Assembly: GCA_964490845.1 (NCBI GenBank)
Contig: CAZBED010000005.1
Location: 1 to 64,000 of the forward strand
DNA from: JADJSS01 sp964490845
Lineage (GTDB): Bacteria > Bacteroidota > Bacteroidia > Chitinophagales > JADIYW01
Length of the DNA stretch: 64,000 nucleotides
Direction of reading: 5' to 3'
In this document: positions 1 to 6,622 of the stretch, piece by piece
How the letters are laid out: each line of letters starts with the position of its first letter
How positions within the stretch are numbered: the stretch's first letter is position 1
The notes under the pieces: generated by a model
What the model was told of the DNA's origin: nothing
Databases searched by the model: none
The model's input: the letters and a program-made list of their open reading frames with translations, nothing else
Translations under genes and position numbers: made by a program

Positions 1-159
1 CGGCTTCATCACGGTATGGTTGTTTGTTGGTCAAGAAGACCAACAAAGGCGGGGGCAAATTTATAAAAATATTGTTGCGATTCTTTACGGTTCGTGGTCG
101 GCAGGTGACTCTTGCTGCGCTTAGGCTTTGCTAAGCTAAACACCTGCCGTGGGCGGGGT
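1..159 (-). repeat. REP-like composite repeat, copy A (units 1 and 2 adjoining)
   Basis: Two palindromic units lie side by side. Unit 1 (1-55) holds a perfect 10-bp hairpin, TTTGTTGGTC at 23-32 and GACCAACAAA at 38-47. Unit 2 (56-159) holds a 9-bp inverted repeat, CGGCAGGTG at 99-107 and CACCTGCCG at 141-149, with a smaller hairpin CTTAG/CTAAG nested inside. The same two units recur at 253-307 and 489-592, nearly identical. This is typical of REP-type elements mobilised by RAYT transposases, remnants of which sit between the copies. The start may be cut by the window edge. Confidence 0.8.
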
Positions 160-227
160 CTCTCCCAATTATAACAGGTGACCGTAATAAAATCAGGAAA
201 ATAATCTTCGTCTTTAATATCAGTCAT
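160..227 (-). pseudogene. RAYT (REP-associated tyrosine transposase) remnant 2, N-terminal scrap
   Basis: Reading from ATG at 227, about 21 codons (MTDIKDEDYFPDF, then ITVTCYNW) resemble the first beta strand of Bacteroidota IS200-like transposases, which usually starts with an FxT(F/V)T.xxW pattern. The reading then runs straight into repeat unit 2, and the frame stays open only through repeat DNA. The catalytic HUH motif and tyrosine are absent, so it is a non-functional stub cut by the repeat. The match is short and therefore tentative. Confidence 0.5.
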
Positions 228-252
228 TGCTTAAAGTTATATCTTTTTGCTA

Positions 253-307
253 CGGCTTCATCACGGTATGGTTGTTTGTTGGTCAAGAAGACCAACAAAG
301 GCGGGGG
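253..307 (-). repeat. REP-like repeat unit 1, second copy
   Basis: It is identical to 1-55, including the 10-bp hairpin (275-284 and 290-299, loop AAGAA). The next base breaks identity and leads into the transposase remnant at 308-484, whose other side is bordered by unit 2 (489-592). On the minus strand the order is therefore unit 2, RAYT remnant, unit 1, scrap, unit 2, unit 1. Confidence 0.8.
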
Positions 308-484
308 TATCAAATGCAGATGGTTGCTCATTATTACAAAACCATATAATGAGATCCTGTTCGCTCTTACCAAAAATCGCAAACTGATTATTATAATGTC
401 TTTTACATTATCATCCTTTAATAAAGGATTCCACTCATAAATCGTTGCTGTGAAAAACTGCGGGTGATTTTCTTCATAAATCAT
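308..484 (-). pseudogene. RAYT transposase remnant 1, N-terminal half with HUH motif
   Basis: From ATG at 484 the frame encodes about 59 residues typical of Y1/IS200-like RAYT proteins: an ATIYEW first strand, a helix with SLRFLV, and the metal-binding HUH signature in VIMSNHLHLI. Immediately after this motif the frame enters repeat unit 1 and runs on as translated repeat. The C-terminal half with the catalytic tyrosine is missing. The family makes single-strand nicks at REP hairpins; this copy cannot be active by itself. Confidence 0.7.
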
Positions 485-488
485 GTAG

Positions 489-592
489 CAAATTTATAAA
501 AATATTGTTGCGATTCTTTACGGTTCGTGGTCGGCAGGTGACGCTTGCCGCCCTAAGGCTTTGCTAAGCTAAACACCTGCCGTGGGCGGGGC
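489..592 (-). repeat. REP-like repeat unit 2, second copy
   Basis: It matches 56-159 apart from a few bases within the central loop. The 9-bp palindrome CGGCAGGTG/CACCTGCCG (532-540 and 574-582) and the inner CTAAG hairpin arm are kept. It lies directly upstream, on the minus strand, of the RAYT remnant at 308-484. Confidence 0.8.
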
Positions 593-598
593 GAGGGG

Positions 599-850
599 TT
601 ATTCATACTCTTCAATATAATATTTATAAAACAGGCATGATTTTATTTTTACATACTCCTTTAATTGTTTTATTACTTCCTCTCTTTTGTTAACTAAATT
701 TGGATGTAACTCTGACCACCTCTTAACTGTTGGAATTCCAATAAAAGCTTTTGTACAAAACAATCCAATTTCTCTATCAATAGAAAATTCAAAATTAAAT
801 CCATCATTATCAGTTAGCTTGAGAAATTTGTAACTTTCAAAAAAATCCAT
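599..850 (-). CDS. Small acidic protein, candidate immunity protein to the Rhs tip
   Basis: 83 residues of no family I recognise: a probable alpha/beta N-terminal part and a lysine-rich helix near residues 51-68, no signal peptide and no membrane segment. It starts one base after the Rhs stop codon. AGGAGG, inside the last Rhs codons, lies about 8 bases before its ATG; such a strong Shine-Dalgarno is rare in Bacteroidota and implies translational coupling. A small gene directly behind an Rhs C-terminal domain is the classic position of a cognate immunity gene. Function is inferred from position only. Confidence 0.6.
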   Translation of the reverse strand: MDFFESYKFLKLTDNDGFNFEFSIDREIGLFCTKAFIGIPTVKRWSELHPNLVNKREEVIKQLKEYVKIKSCLFYKYYIEEYE

Positions 851-851
851 A

Positions 852-2159
852 TCAATATCCTCCTGTTATTACGTTATTAATTTTTGGGTTTTGTAATAAA
901 GCTGGAAACTCATATGTATTGAAAACCCTTTTAGGATTGGCCCCCTTTACAAATCCAAATGCAGTTCCTGATGCGTTGTTTACAAAATTCTTTGAACCTT
1001 GAATCCATATATGGTCAGCTAAGAAGCTTGGTAAATTACTGTATAAATTAGCATTGTTCAAAACTTGACCACCTTGTGTCATATCAATAGTTTTCTTGCC
1101 AAATTCATTTGCAAATTGTATTGCTATATCTTTATTTCCTGAACCCGAATAAAAAACAGCTCCATTAAAGTCAGTTGAAAAATCCAAGGTTTTAACGGCA
1201 ACTCTATATTTATTAAAGGTTTTGGCAGTATTGTACACATATTTAATACCATTTATTGCATAAACACCGCTAACCTCGTATGCACCTTGTTCAAATGCGG
1301 TAGACATTGAATAACCGACAGACATTGGATTATGAATTCCATAGTCATTAAATATCTTCTCATTGTATTCTTTTTCCCGATAGTAATCTTTCCATTCCTG
1401 TCTCTTAAAGTTTGCCGTAGGGGAATCATCATAAGTGCTTAATGATGCAGATGCATTTTTAGCACTTGCATCTGCAAATAACTTACTATTGCTAATACCA
1501 AAATCAGTTTGTTTAAATACATGACTCCAACTATCACCAGTATAATCATTAAATTCCCCTTTCGCAAAACCCCATTGATCACTTTTATACCATTTTGTAG
1601 ATTCAGATTTATAAACTTCTCCAACATCAAAACCTGCATCTTTTGCCCGTTGTTGCATTTTCTCTGCACGTTTTTTTGTACCATATAAACCCAATGGATC
1701 TGCATATAAAATTGGATTATTATTAAAAGTAGTATAACTGCTTTGCCAAGGGTATGACACAGGATCAATGTTCCAACGATGTCCAATACGTGAATCATAT
1801 TCCCAAAACTGCGCAGTTGTAACACTTGGATTTATTTCCGTTTCCGTTTCCTGTCCGTTAAACCCGTACCGATACCTATTCAAAGAACTATACGAAGCTA
1901 ATGTAACATTTTTTCCGGGCATTTGCATCCCAAACGGATAATATTGCTGCGCTGTTGTTACTTTGGCCAGGTAGCCTACCGCCCCCTTTGTGCCCACCGC
2001 GTAGGTTTTCACATCGCTCAGCGTCGCCATCACATTGCCCAGGTGGTTGCTCAGCTCGTACTGCCGCCGCCCGCCTTTTTCGATGGCGGCTTCATGAACC
2101 CTGAGACCGGGTATACCATTTTTAATCAAAATATCAATTGTATAGTTTCGATTGTGAAT
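852..2159 (-). CDS. Orphan Rhs C-terminal fragment with variable putative toxin domain (5' truncated)
   Basis: The frame is open from a TGA at 2160-2162 to the stop at 852, with no ATG near its beginning; TTG at 2127-2129 is the first alternative start. The first ~125 residues carry the Rhs-repeat-associated core (ELSNHLGNVMATLSD, YYPFGMQMPG, YRYGFNGQE, then NNPILYADPLG). After DPLG comes about 280 residues of unrelated sequence, ending in a compact domain with FYSGSGN, KKTIDMTQGG and KRVFNTYEFPAL, probably the toxin tip. Full Rhs proteins have well over 1,000 residues, so the barrel-forming part is missing. The break abuts the thrS promoter. It could be a displaced orphan tip or a decayed gene; the toxin activity is unknown to me. 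Confidence 0.75.
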   Translation of the reverse strand: MHNRNYTIDILIKNGIPGLRVHEAAIEKGGRRQYELSNHLGNVMATLSDVKTYAVGTKGAVGYLAKVTTAQQYYPFGMQMPGKNVTLASYSSLNRYRYGFNGQETETEINPSVTTAQFWEYDSRIGHRWNIDPVSYPWQSSYTTFNNNPILYADPLGLYGTKKRAEKMQQRAKDAGFDVGEVYKSESTKWYKSDQWGFAKGEFNDYTGDSWSHVFKQTDFGISNSKLFADASAKNASASLSTYDDSPTANFKRQEWKDYYREKEYNEKIFNDYGIHNPMSVGYSMSTAFEQGAYEVSGVYAINGIKYVYNTAKTFNKYRVAVKTLDFSTDFNGAVFYSGSGNKDIAIQFANEFGKKTIDMTQGGQVLNNANLYSNLPSFLADHIWIQGSKNFVNNASGTAFGFVKGANPKRVFNTYEFPALLQNPKINNVITGGY

Positions 2160-2183
2160 TCATCTTTGCATTTCCTACCTTTG
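2152..2183 (+). promoter_or_regulatory. thrS promoter
   Basis: TACCTTTG at 2176-2183 fits the Bacteroidota -7 consensus TAnnTTTG exactly. A TTG at 2152-2154 sits 21 bases upstream, where the -33 box belongs. The thrS ATG follows 13 bases later, so the leader is very short. Confidence 0.65.
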
Positions 2184-2196
2184 CAGCATTACGATT

Positions 2197-4280
2197 ATGA
2201 GTATCAAAATTACCTTTCCGGACGGAGCAGTAAAAGAATATAATTCTGGTATTACTGCTTTAGAAATTGCAGGGCAGCTAAGCAACAGTCTGCCCAAAAA
2301 AGTATTAGCAGCAGAAATCAACGGCGAAGTGCAGGATGCCACCCGCCCTATCACCGGCGATGCCACCCTGAAATTGCTGACCTGGAACGATACAAATGGC
2401 AAATCCACCTTCTGGCATTCTTCCGCGCATTTATTTGCTGAGGCGATAGAAGCCCTTTACAAAGGTGTAAAGTTCGGCATAGGCCCGCCCATTGAAAATG
2501 GTTTCTATTACGATATCGACTCAGGTGATACTTCCATCACTTTAGCTGATTTGCCAAAAATTGAAAAGAAGATGGCGGAATTAGCCAATCTGAAAAGTGA
2601 ATATAAACGTCAGGATATTTCAAAAGCAGATGCTATCAAATACTTTGAAGCCAAAGGGGATGAATATAAACTGGAACTGCTCGAAGGTTTAAATGATGGT
2701 GACATTACTTTTTATACTCAAGGCAATTTTACCGATTTATGCCGCGGACCGCATATTCCGAATACCGGACATATCAAAGCCATTAAATTGATGAAAGTAG
2801 CCGGTGCTTACTGGCGCGGTGATGAAAAACGCAAACAGTTGACTCGCGTGTATGGAGTTACTTTTCCAAACCAGCAGGAACTGGATGAACATTTGCGTTT
2901 GCTGGAAGAAGCAGAAAAGCGCGACCATCGTAAATTAGGCCAGCAATTAGAATTATTTGCATTTTCGCAAAAGGTGGGTTCCGGTTTACCATTATGGATG
3001 CCGAACGGCACCTTTGTCCGGGAGCAATTAACCGAGTTTCTGAAAAAAGAGCAGATTGAACGGGGCTATTTGCCGGTAGTGACGCCGCATATCGGCAAAA
3101 AAGATTTGTATGTCACTTCAGGGCATTATGAAAAATACGGCAAAGATTCCTTTCAGCCTATCCACACTCCGGAAGAAAACGAAGAATTTTTCCTGAAACC
3201 GATGAACTGCCCGCATCATTGCGAAATATACAACCATGTGCCTAAATCCTACAAGGATTTACCATACAGGGTGGCAGAATTCGGAACGGTTTACCGCTAT
3301 GAACAAAGCGGTGAATTGCACGGGCTAACCCGTGTCCGGGGTTTTACGCAGGATGATGCGCATATTTTCTGTACGCCTGACCAGTTGAAGGATGAGTTTA
3401 AAACCGTGATTGATTTGGTGCAGCTGGTGTTTGGGAAATTAGGATTTACCGAATTTACGGCACAAATCTCGTTGCGCGACCCGGAAAATAAAGATAAGTA
3501 TATCGGATCGGATGAAAACTGGGCGAAAGCGGAAAATGCCATCATAGAGTCTGCGGCGGAAAAAGGCCTGAAAACTGTGACGGAATATGGTGAAGCAGCC
3601 TTTTACGGCCCTAAACTGGATTTCATGGTGAAAGACGTCATTGGCAGAAGCTGGCAGCTGGGCACCATCCAGGTGGATTATAACCTGCCGGAACGTTTCA
3701 ATCTGGAATATATCGGCGCCGACAACGAAAGGCACCGCCCGGTGATGATACACCGTGCGCCGTTTGGTTCTATGGAACGTTTTATGGCTATTTTAATCGA
3801 ACATTGTGCCGGTAACTTCCCATTGTGGCTGGCACCTAAACAGATTGCGATTTTGCCCATCAGTGATAAATTTTTAGACTATTCGGAAACCGTGGCAGCT
3901 GCCCTGAAAGCAAAAGGATTCAGGGTAAAAATGGATGAACGCGCTGAAAAAATAGGCAAGAAAATCCGGGATGCTGAAATGATGAAAGTCCCGTATATGG
4001 CGGTTATTGGAGAAAAAGAAGTGGAAAACAGTCAAATTTCTGTCCGAAAACACGGAAAAGGTGATATTGGCGCTTTTACTATTGAAGACTTTGCCGTATT
4101 ATTGCAGGAAGAATTNNNNNNNNNNNNNNNNNNNNNNNNNNNNNNNNNNNNNNNNNNNNNNNNNNNNNNNNNNNNNNNNNNNNNNNNNNNNNNNNNNNNN
4201 NNNNNNNNNNNNNNNGTGATATTGGCGCTTTTACTATTGAAGACTTTGCCGTATTATTGCAGGAAGAATTGAATAATTGA
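2197..4280 (+). CDS. thrS: Threonine-tRNA ligase (interrupted by an assembly gap)
   Basis: Class II synthetase that charges tRNA-Thr in the cytosol. Domains in order: TGS domain (about 1-60), editing domain with the zinc-type HSSAH motif near residue 73, catalytic core with MNCPHHC and the class II arginine motifs, and C-terminal anticodon-binding domain. The coding frame runs to 4115, then 100 N follow. The 55 bases before the gap (4061-4115) are repeated exactly at 4216-4270; merging them gives the ending EELNN and a TGA at 4278-4280, for 642 residues, the normal length of the family. Reading through the N run literally shifts the frame and gives a false C-terminus. First gene of the thrS-infC-rpmI-rplT group. 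Confidence 0.95.
4116..4215. other. Scaffold gap (100 N) between overlapping contig ends
   Basis: Exactly 100 N. The flanks 4061-4115 and 4216-4270 are identical 55-mers, so the two contig ends overlap and were placed side by side instead of merged. No sequence is missing; the real chromosome should be 155 bases shorter here. Confidence 0.93.
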
Positions 4281-4710
4281 GAAGATATTCGTTATTGGTT
4301 ACAAGAATCAGGTTCTAAATATTTTATCTTGTAAAAATAAAATTACAAGTTTTGAAAGTTTAGAATGCTATAGAGTAGGTGTTGAATTAAGAAAAGAGAT
4401 TAGTATTTTAGTAAAATCTTTTCCAGTTGAAGAAAAATATAGACTAGCAGATCAAATGATAAGATGTTCAAGAAGTGTAACGAATAATATTGCGGAAGGT
4501 TATGGAAGATTTCACTATTTGGATAATGCAAAATTTTGCAGAAATAGCAGAGGTTCTTTGATGGAATTATTAGATCATTTAAAAATTGCTCAGGAATCTG
4601 AATATATAACACTAGAACAATTAAATGAATTTCGACAAAAAATCAATAAAAATAATGCGCTCATTAATGGCTATATTCAATATCTATTAAAAGCAAAGAA
4701 AGAATCCTGA
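4273..4710 (+). CDS. Four-helix bundle protein (23S rRNA intervening-sequence/S23 type), start unclear
   Basis: The frame open from 4273 to 4710 encodes the typical short helical bundle: SFESLECYRVGVELRKEI near its beginning, then CSRSVTNNIAEGYGR (family hallmark xSxxxNIAEGxGR), SLMELLDHL and a lysine-rich end. Family homology begins near 4339, upstream of the only ATG (4456), which would remove the first helix. No ATG, GTG or TTG lies in frame ahead of the homology, so it either uses a rare start such as ATT/ATA or has lost its start. These genes are frequent solitary insertions in Bacteroidota; function is unclear. It sits between thrS and infC. Confidence 0.7.
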   Translation: MIEKIFVIGYKNQVLNILSCKNKITSFESLECYRVGVELRKEISILVKSFPVEEKYRLADQMIRCSRSVTNNIAEGYGRFHYLDNAKFCRNSRGSLMELLDHLKIAQESEYITLEQLNEFRQKINKNNALINGYIQYLLKAKKES

Positions 4711-4757
4711 TTACATTTAACTTATAACAAATAACTTTATAACTTAAACAAAACCAC

Positions 4758-5303
4758 TTGATACCTAAAAGACGACCATTTATTCCGAAGAAAAAAGAAA
4801 CGGAACACAGATTAAACAGAGATATACGTGTACCTGAAGTGCGCTTAGTAGGCGAAGAAATAGAGCCGGGCGTTTATCCGATTGAAGAAGCTCTTCGGTT
4901 AGCCAAAGAACAGGAAGTGGATTTAGTGGAAATTTCTCCGAAAGCAGTACCTCCTGTCTGCCGATTGGTGGATTACAATAAATTCCTTTACGACAAAAAG
5001 AAGAAAGAGAAGGAAATTAAAGCAAAGCAAAAGAAGACGGAAGTTAAAGAAATCCGTTTTACACCCAATACCGACGACCACGATTTGGATTTCAAGAAAA
5101 AACATGCTCAGAAATTTTTACAGGAAGGCTCCAAAGTCAAGATATACGTTCAGTTTAAAGGCCGTGCCATTCAGTTTAAGGACAGAGGAGAGCTGGTTTT
5201 ACTCCAGTTTGCAGACAGCCTGAAGGAATTTGGCGCTTTGGAAGCCATGCCTAATCTGGAAGGAAAAAAGATGATTGCCTACATCGCTCCGAAGAAAAAG
5301 TAA
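4758..5303 (+). CDS. infC: Translation initiation factor IF-3
   Basis: IF-3 binds the 30S subunit, prevents premature 50S joining and checks start-codon pairing. 181 residues: N-terminal domain (LNRDIRVPEVRLVGEE, VDLVEISPKAVPPVCRLVDY), basic linker rich in KKK/KEK, and C-terminal domain (EIRFTPNTDDHDLDFK, KVKIYVQFKGR, LEGKKMIAYIAPKKK). No ATG is available: the frame is open from 4743 and the best start is TTG at 4758, or the ATA after it. Rare infC starts are well known (AUU in E. coli), because IF-3 discriminates against them and so limits its own synthesis. Followed by rpmI and rplT as usual. Confidence 0.96.
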   Translation: MIPKRRPFIPKKKETEHRLNRDIRVPEVRLVGEEIEPGVYPIEEALRLAKEQEVDLVEISPKAVPPVCRLVDYNKFLYDKKKKEKEIKAKQKKTEVKEIRFTPNTDDHDLDFKKKHAQKFLQEGSKVKIYVQFKGRAIQFKDRGELVLLQFADSLKEFGALEAMPNLEGKKMIAYIAPKKK

Positions 5304-5340
5304 TCTTTTACCCACCTTTCGTGTATAATTTACCTTGATT

Positions 5341-5358
5341 TTACATGCTGACATGTAA
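5341..5358. promoter_or_regulatory. Inverted repeat upstream of the rpmI promoter
   Basis: TTACATG at 5341-5347 and CATGTAA at 5352-5358 form a perfect 7-bp inverted repeat with a 4-base spacer. It lies 20 bases before the -7 element at 5378. It could be a repressor or activator site or a small RNA hairpin; no regulator is identified. Confidence 0.4.
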
Positions 5359-5377
5359 TATTTCAGGAAAAAAGGTG

Positions 5378-5385
5378 TATCTTTG
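5378..5385 (+). promoter_or_regulatory. Internal promoter (-7 element) for rpmI-rplT
   Basis: TATCTTTG matches TAnnTTTG exactly, 41 bases before the rpmI ATG. No clear -33 TTTG is seen, but a 7-bp inverted repeat occupies that position. It would let the two ribosomal proteins be made independently of thrS and infC. Confidence 0.55.
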
Positions 5386-5426
5386 CACCCTATTTTACAG
5401 TTTTTAATCGAATAAAAGAAGATTAT

Positions 5427-5624
5427 ATGCCAAAGATGAAAACGAACTCAAGCGCAAAAAAGCGTTTTAAACTGACCGGAAGCGGCAAGATTAAAAGAGC
5501 ATGCGCTTATAAAAGACACATTCTAACTAAAAAAACGACTAAACAAAAACGCAATCTGACAGGTACTACTATCGTTAAAAAATGCGACGAAGGTAATATC
5601 CAAAGTTTGTTGTGCATGAACTAA
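5427..5624 (+). CDS. rpmI: 50S ribosomal protein L35 (bL35)
   Basis: 65 residues, the usual length. It begins PKMKTNSSAKKRFKLTGSGK, the diagnostic bL35 start, and is strongly basic throughout, as expected of an rRNA-binding protein of the large subunit. Located between infC and rplT in the conserved order. The stop is followed by 91 non-coding bases before rplT, room for an L20-type leader, though I see no definite pseudoknot. Confidence 0.97.
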   Translation: MPKMKTNSSAKKRFKLTGSGKIKRACAYKRHILTKKTTKQKRNLTGTTIVKKCDEGNIQSLLCMN

Positions 5625-5715
5625 AATCCTGCGTTTCGATCAGGATGACCAATAAAACGGCATAAGGCTAGGCATCGCCGATGGCCATATTGTTAACACT
5701 TAAAAATAAAAAGCT

Positions 5716-6060
5716 ATGCCACGTTCAGTAAATTCAGTTGCTGCGAAAGACAGAAAAAAGAAAGTATACAAACTTGCCAAAGGTTACTACGGAAGACGTA
5801 AAAACGTTTGGACAGTTACCAAAAACGCAGTAGAAAAAGGGTTGACCTACGCATTTGTAGGCAGAAAATTAAAGAAAAGAGACTACAGAAGTATGTGGAT
5901 CGTACGTATCAACGCAGCGGTTCGTCCTTTCGGATTATCTTACTCCGTATTTATGAAAAAATTAGCGGATGCAAAGATTGACATCAACAGAAAGGTACTG
6001 GCAGACTTAGCTCTGAATGACCCTAAAGCGTTTGAAGCTATCGTAAATCAGGTGAAATAG
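5716..6060 (+). CDS. rplT: 50S ribosomal protein L20 (bL20)
   Basis: 114 residues with the full bL20 pattern: PRSVNSVAAKDRKKKVYKLA, GYYGRRKNVW, AYVGRK-like AFVGRKLKKRDYRSMWIVRINAA, and a C-terminal helical domain with DRKVLADLA-like NRKVLADLALNDP. It binds 23S rRNA early in 50S assembly and in many bacteria represses its own operon. Last gene of the operon; a strong terminator follows 20 bases later. Confidence 0.97.
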   Translation: MPRSVNSVAAKDRKKKVYKLAKGYYGRRKNVWTVTKNAVEKGLTYAFVGRKLKKRDYRSMWIVRINAAVRPFGLSYSVFMKKLADAKIDINRKVLADLALNDPKAFEAIVNQVK

Positions 6061-6079
6061 TATCTAAACGACCTATACA

Positions 6080-6110
6080 AAAATCCCGGCTAAACAGCCG
6101 GGATTTTTTT
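6080..6110 (+). terminator. Rho-independent terminator after rplT
   Basis: AATCCCGGC (6082-6090) pairs with GCCGGGATT (6097-6105), extendable by one more pair, with a short loop and a run of eight T. It cleanly ends the thrS-rplT operon. Confidence 0.9.
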
Positions 6111-6116
6111 TGGAAT

Positions 6117-6124
6117 TATTTTTG
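6117..6124 (+). promoter_or_regulatory. -7 element of the thioredoxin-like gene
   Basis: TATTTTTG fits TAnnTTTG and lies 14 bases before the ATG at 6139. The -33 position falls inside the rplT terminator and is not recognisable. Confidence 0.45.
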
Positions 6125-6138
6125 TACTTTTAATTTCC

Positions 6139-6618
6139 ATGAAAACCATAGTTATTGTATCCGCTTTTTTCATTGCCTGTTCCCTGCAGTTGTCGGCGCA
6201 AAAGAAACCTGTCGTCTTTCCTACGTTTTCCTTATTAAAGATGGATAGCACCAGTTATCTGACAAATGCGGACCTGGCGGAAAATAAAAACACCATCTTT
6301 ATCAATTTCAGCCCTACCTGCGAACATTGCCAGCGAACAATCAACAGCATACTCGTCAATATATCAAAATTTGAAGAAACGCAATTTGTACTGTCATCTT
6401 TTGAAGATTTCTCTACCATCAGGAAATTTTATTTCAATTATTTCCTCAACTCTTTCACCAATGTTTTCATCGGGCAGGAATTAAATTATTCCCTGACCAG
6501 CCAGATTCGTTATTCCAGCTTCCCGTGTCTGGTAATTTTCGATAAAACTAAAACATGGAAAAAAACAATTCCCGGTGAAGTAAGCGCCAAGGACTTGCTA
6601 AAAATACTGAGCAAATAA
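6139..6618 (+). CDS. Exported thioredoxin-fold protein (TlpA/DsbE-like)
   Basis: 159 residues. An N-terminal signal peptide (about 1-20, ending LQLSAQ) sends it to the periplasm. After NTIFINFSPT comes a CEHC redox motif at residues 61-64, the place of CxxC in thioredoxins, and SSFPCLVIF near 136 supplies the cis-proline. It therefore likely reduces or oxidises protein thiols or acts in peroxide defence; the partner is unknown. The middle is divergent and shorter than in classic TlpA. It is a single gene, tail to tail with the efflux operon on the other strand, 4 bases apart. Confidence 0.8.
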   Translation: MKTIVIVSAFFIACSLQLSAQKKPVVFPTFSLLKMDSTSYLTNADLAENKNTIFINFSPTCEHCQRTINSILVNISKFEETQFVLSSFEDFSTIRKFYFNYFLNSFTNVFIGQELNYSLTSQIRYSSFPCLVIFDKTKTWKKTIPGEVSAKDLLKILSK

Positions 6619-6622
6619 GCCG

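Noticed and set aside
852..2129. Complete Rhs protein starting at 2129
   Set aside because: The apparent start is a TTG within homologous Rhs core sequence and the large N-terminal part is absent, so it is a truncated gene.
4007..4219. Separate small gene at the end of thrS
   Set aside because: It is the out-of-frame reading into the N run, created by the assembly gap.
5625..5715. L20-type autoregulatory leader before rplT
   Set aside because: The 91-base spacer could hold one, but I could not find a convincing pseudoknot or L20-binding mimic by eye, so it is not listed as a feature.
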